A stretch of DNA of 7,691 nt from Deltaproteobacteria bacterium RIFCSPLOWO2_02_FULL_57_26 (lineage in GTDB: Bacteria; Desulfobacterota; Binatia; UBA9968), in the NCBI GenBank assembly GCA_001798455.1, contig MGSI01000038.1, positions 1 to 7,691 of the forward strand. The letters run 5' to 3'. Position numbers and translations under genes: made by a program. Below are positions 5,833 to 7,691 of the stretch, in pieces; position 1 is the first letter of the stretch, and each line of letters starts with the position of its first letter. The notes beneath the pieces were generated by a model. That model did no database searches, was not told the DNA's origin, and saw nothing but the letters and a program-made list of their open reading frames with translations.

Positions 5833-7072
5833 CCGCCCGCGACTCAGGCCCGTCGAAGCCTTTCCGATTCAGCGGGAGGGAGAGACCTTCGTCTGCCTTA
5901 GAGATCCACTGAATTATGCCCAGCCACTGGTGATCACCCCGGTGGCTTCCTTCATCCTCAGTCACTTTGACGGGCGCCACACTTTGATCGATATCCAGGA
6001 GGCTTACGGTCGCAGGTTTGGCGATATCCTCTTCACCGAAGATCTAAAGCGGATCGTGGATCTTCTGGAGCACCACGGCTATCTTTACAGCGAGCGTTTT
6101 TTCGAGCTTCAGGCAAAAATTATCGAGGAGTTCCGCCGCCAACCGATCCGCATGCCTGCCCATGCCGGCACGGTCTATCGCGAAGATCCTGCCGAGCTCA
6201 GGGGTCAGCTCCAACTTCATTTTCAGGATCCCAACGGACCCGGCGCGCCAAAACCTGCGGGCGCGTCGCAGACCCCCAAGGCCATCGTCGCTCCGCACAT
6301 CGACTTTCATCGCGGCGGGCCCGTCTACGCCTGGGCCTATAAACCCTTGGCGGAGAGCGCCGGGGCGGACCTCTATATTCTCCTCGGCACCTCCCACTGC
6401 GGCGGCGATAACCCGTTTACGGCGACGCTCAAAGATTTTGCCACTCCGCTGGGCCCCGTCGAAACCGACAAGGAGTTTATCCGGGAGCTGAAGGAGCGTT
6501 GCGACGGCGATCTCTTTGCCGAGGAGCACCTCCACCGCACCGAACACTCGCTCGAGTTTCAAGTGGTCTATCTGAAATATGTCTCCCAGTTGCGGGCGGA
6601 GGCAGCGGGAAACGGCAGGCCTTTTAAAATCGTGCCGTTGCTGGTTTCTTCTTTTCACGCCATGGTCCAGAGCCGTACTCTCCCCGAGAAGGACTCCCGA
6701 ACGGTGAGCGTCCTCGAAGCTCTCCGCGAGCTCATCAAGCAGGAGACAAGGCAGATCTGTCTGGTTGCGGGCGTCGATTTGGCTCACGTGGGAGCGCAAT
6801 TTGGCGACAAGGATCCGCTCACACCCGAATTTCTCCGCTGGGTCGAAGAAGAGGATCAGCGCCTGATCGAAAGGCTGGCTTCCTCGGACGCGGCAGGCTT
6901 CTTCCATGAGGTGGCCAAGGATCAGGACCGCAGACGTATTTGCGGCTTCGCGCCGCTCTATTCCTTGATTCATCTTCTGGAGGGGAGCCGCGGGAGATGC
7001 CTCAAGTACAGCCAGGCCTTCACCCGTGAGACCGGCTCTGCCGTGACCTTCGCGAGCCTGGTGTTTGACTGA
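5825..7072 (+). CDS. PqqD-like domain fused to a Memo-family protein (AmmeMemoRadiSam system protein B type)
   Basis: This is a 415-residue, two-part protein. Residues about 8-88 resemble a PqqD-like winged helix (LRDPLNYAQPLVITP, FDGRHTLIDIQEAYGRRFG, LLEHHGYLYS). Residues about 110-415 are a Memo domain, related to the extradiol-dioxygenase/LigB fold. Human MEMO1 binds metal through two His and one Cys; the matching residues here appear to be H158 (APHIDFHRGG), H191 (GTSHCGG) and C373 (RRICGFAPLY), with H241 (TEHSLEFQ) and D318/H321 (GVDLAHVG) lining the site. Bacterial members are often linked to AMMECR1 and radical SAM proteins, but neither is in this window. The TTG start is near-forced: an in-frame TAG lies at 5819-5821 and no ATG or GTG precedes the PqqD-like part. 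AGAGG (5813-5817) sits 7 nt upstream. The gene overlaps the SufT-like gene by 8 bp. The reaction is unknown. Confidence 0.87.
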   Translation: MDDRPRLRPVEAFPIQREGETFVCLRDPLNYAQPLVITPVASFILSHFDGRHTLIDIQEAYGRRFGDILFTEDLKRIVDLLEHHGYLYSERFFELQAKIIEEFRRQPIRMPAHAGTVYREDPAELRGQLQLHFQDPNGPGAPKPAGASQTPKAIVAPHIDFHRGGPVYAWAYKPLAESAGADLYILLGTSHCGGDNPFTATLKDFATPLGPVETDKEFIRELKERCDGDLFAEEHLHRTEHSLEFQVVYLKYVSQLRAEAAGNGRPFKIVPLLVSSFHAMVQSRTLPEKDSRTVSVLEALRELIKQETRQICLVAGVDLAHVGAQFGDKDPLTPEFLRWVEEEDQRLIERLASSDAAGFFHEVAKDQDRRRICGFAPLYSLIHLLEGSRGRCLKYSQAFTRETGSAVTFASLVFD

Positions 7073-7116
7073 GACTAAGCAGCTACTGACTGAAGAGATC
7101 TCTGCTCGCCTGTAAA

Positions 7117-7140
7117 ACACGGATGGAATTTCATCTGTGT
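7117..7140 (+). other. Hairpin 45 nt after the Memo gene, possible transcript end
   Basis: ACACGGATG (7117-7125) pairs with CATCTGTGT (7132-7140) with a single G-U wobble, and the loop GAATTT is itself nearly self-complementary. No T-run follows (ATCTTACTG), so it is not a standard intrinsic terminator. It may protect the 3' end of the operon mRNA. Confidence 0.35.
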
Positions 7141-7311
7141 ATCTTACTGAATCTCACTACAGTGACCTGCGTCTAAACAGTCGATAGCTAGGGCAGAAGG
7201 GAAGATGGAAGTTATCCCTCCTTAGGGGTAAAGGATCTGCCTGCGGCGAGCTCAGTCGAGCTGCCCGAGTATAGGTCGGACTGTGGTTCGACCGTTCGAA
7301 TTGACGCACGG

Positions 7312-7388
7312 CCCTGAGGTTCTCGAAGGGCAAGCTGCTCACCACCCTGCGGTTCGAGTACCCTCACCGTCCTGAGGATCTCGAAGGA
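7312..7388. repeat. Two copies of a CCTGAGG-TCTCGAAGG intergenic repeat
   Basis: Copy one is at 7312-7330 and copy two at 7370-7388, 58 bp apart and identical at 16 of 19 positions. Read on the minus strand they are of the CCCTTCGAGA-CTCAGG kind, close to the widespread CCCTTCGACAAGCTCAGGG palindromic repeats dispersed between genes in many GC-rich environmental bacteria. Neighbouring CGTTCG and GGTTCGAG pieces look like further decayed parts of the same element. Confidence 0.6.
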
Positions 7389-7437
7389 AGGGGACCCGAA
7401 GGGAGGACGGGAGCCGTTCGGCTGAGGCTCACGACCG

Positions 7438-7490
7438 AAGCCCGATTCTCTATCAGACGGATGAGTCTGTCTGTAGGGATCGGGCTTTTT
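7438..7490 (+). terminator. Strong intrinsic terminator with a two-part stem
   Basis: AAGCCCGAT (7438-7446) pairs perfectly with ATCGGGCTT (7479-7487) and runs into five T (7486-7490). Inside, CTA-T-CAGAC (7450-7458) pairs with GTCTGTAG (7469-7476), extending the hairpin through a small internal loop. The T-tract is on the plus-strand side only. It lies 365 bp beyond the Memo gene and just before the integrase remnant. It may be the final stop of the operon, or end an unrecognised small transcript. Confidence 0.75.
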
Positions 7491-7518
7491 GTTCGTTGGG
7501 GTGGACGACGCACTCCCG

Positions 7519-7653
7519 CATTCTTTTGCAACCCACTTGCTGGAGGACGGTTATGACATTCGGACGGTCCAGGAACTGCTCGGGCACACCGATGTCAGTA
7601 CGACCATGATTTATTATGCGCAGACAGTCGTTATGCGCAGTGAGGTGCCCTAA
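7519..7653 (+). pseudogene. C-terminal remnant of a tyrosine recombinase (integron/Xer-like integrase)
   Basis: The frame reads 44 residues from HSFATHLLEDGYDIRTV through QELLGHTDVSTTMIYY to a stop at 7651-7653. This is the tyrosine recombinase box II: the His of LGH and the nucleophilic Tyr of MIY are present. The Arg expected just before HSF is replaced by Pro (reading ALPHSF), and the upstream HxL of the HxLRHSF motif is missing. The +1-shifted frame reads CAC TCC CGC (H-S-R) directly before the block, which suggests a small deletion rather than a distant fusion. The frame is open only back to 7477, with a TAG at 7474-7476, so the catalytic core is gone. GTG at 7501 could start a 50-residue peptide, but no activity is expected. 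The wording of the block is closest to integron integrases. It is too short for most gene callers. Confidence 0.75.
7614..7640 (+). repeat. Direct repeat TTATGCGCAG x2, 17-nt period
   Basis: TTATGCGCAG is at 7614-7623 and again at 7631-7640, identical, separated by ACAGTCG. The copies overlap the last codons of the integrase remnant, directly after the catalytic Tyr codon. Recombinase arm or core sites often occur as such short repeats at the end of an integrase gene, so a binding or attachment site is possible. Confidence 0.55.
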
Positions 7654-7691
7654 CCCTTTGATTGCAAGGCCATCTGGTTGGTGGGACTGCA

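Larger units (their letters stand above)
7073..7437. other. Gene-free stretch after the operon, rich in degenerate inverted repeats
   Basis: No gene is supported here. The left part holds an AGAGATCTCT palindrome (7094-7103) and a 24-nt dyad (listed separately). The right part (about 7249-7437) is a run of broken palindromes and direct repeats, for example AGCTC/GAGCT (7249-7262) and AGCCG-TT-CGGCT (7412-7423). No tRNA, SRP RNA, tmRNA or RNase P signature was recognised. Confidence 0.6.

Noticed and set aside
6044..7120. Open frame of 358 codons on the minus strand
   Set aside because: It is antisense to the Memo gene and has no recognisable domain; the Memo motifs fix the plus strand as coding.
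7157..7345. 62-codon minus-strand frame in the gene-free right part
   Set aside because: Its composition is Arg/Ser/Pro-rich, it shows no family pattern, and it is built partly from the intergenic repeats.
7345..7365. GGTTCGAG looking like a tRNA T-loop
   Set aside because: The flanking bases do not form the 5-bp T stem, and no anticodon or acceptor stem can be placed around it; it belongs to the repeat cluster.
7312..7388. CRISPR-like direct repeat
   Set aside because: There are only two imperfect 19-nt copies, no further regular spacing and no cas genes; the sequence fits a dispersed palindromic repeat family.

Overview
The window looks like a chromosomal segment of a GC-rich, Gram-negative (diderm) bacterium. 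The evidence for two membranes is a pair of signal-peptide/lipoprotein-like glycine-zipper proteins, one with an OmpA-type peptidoglycan-binding domain. The style (GTG and TTG starts, an Mrp/DUF971/SufT/Memo gene row, a double-cupin protein of unknown function, CCCTTCGAGA..CTCAGG-type intergenic repeats) suggests an uncultured deltaproteobacterial, Binatota, NC10 or Rokubacteria-like lineage. That placement is inference, because no rRNA or other taxonomic marker is present.

Layout. The left edge holds the first 28 codons of a biotin/lipoyl carrier protein on the minus strand (1-86, TTG start), facing away from a 364-residue double-cupin protein (232-1326). After a 205-bp spacer with GC-rich dyads come two same-strand envelope genes: a membrane-anchored SH3b protein (1532-2071) and plsY, the acyl-phosphate:glycerol-3-phosphate acyltransferase (2102-2683). 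plsY overlaps by 4 bp, tail to tail, an OmpA-family protein (2680-3402, minus). Upstream of that gene in the same unit is its shorter paralogue (3427-3762, minus). The two share an almost identical glycine-zipper block, but only one carries the OmpA domain.

A 322-bp divergent control region (3763-4084) separates this pair from a tightly packed plus-strand operon: Mrp/ApbC-type Fe-S carrier ATPase (4085-5185), a DUF971 protein with two CxCxxC motifs (5185-5529), a SufT/MIP18-like assembly factor (5533-5832) and a Memo-family protein with an N-terminal PqqD-like domain (5825-7072). Two of the three junctions overlap and the third gap is 3 bp. The first three genes point to Fe-S cluster assembly or delivery, and the Memo protein has candidate metal ligands. 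A strong sigma-70-like promoter (4028-4057) and an 8-bp dyad that includes the Shine-Dalgarno sequence precede mrp.

The last ~620 bp has no intact gene. It contains a small dyad, a cluster of degenerate palindromic repeats, a strong intrinsic terminator (7438-7490) and the C-terminal 44 codons of a tyrosine recombinase resembling integron/Xer integrases (7519-7653). That remnant has lost its box II arginine and ends in a 10-nt direct repeat. This edge is the most likely place for a decayed or partly visible mobile element; the rest is mainly housekeeping and envelope genes.
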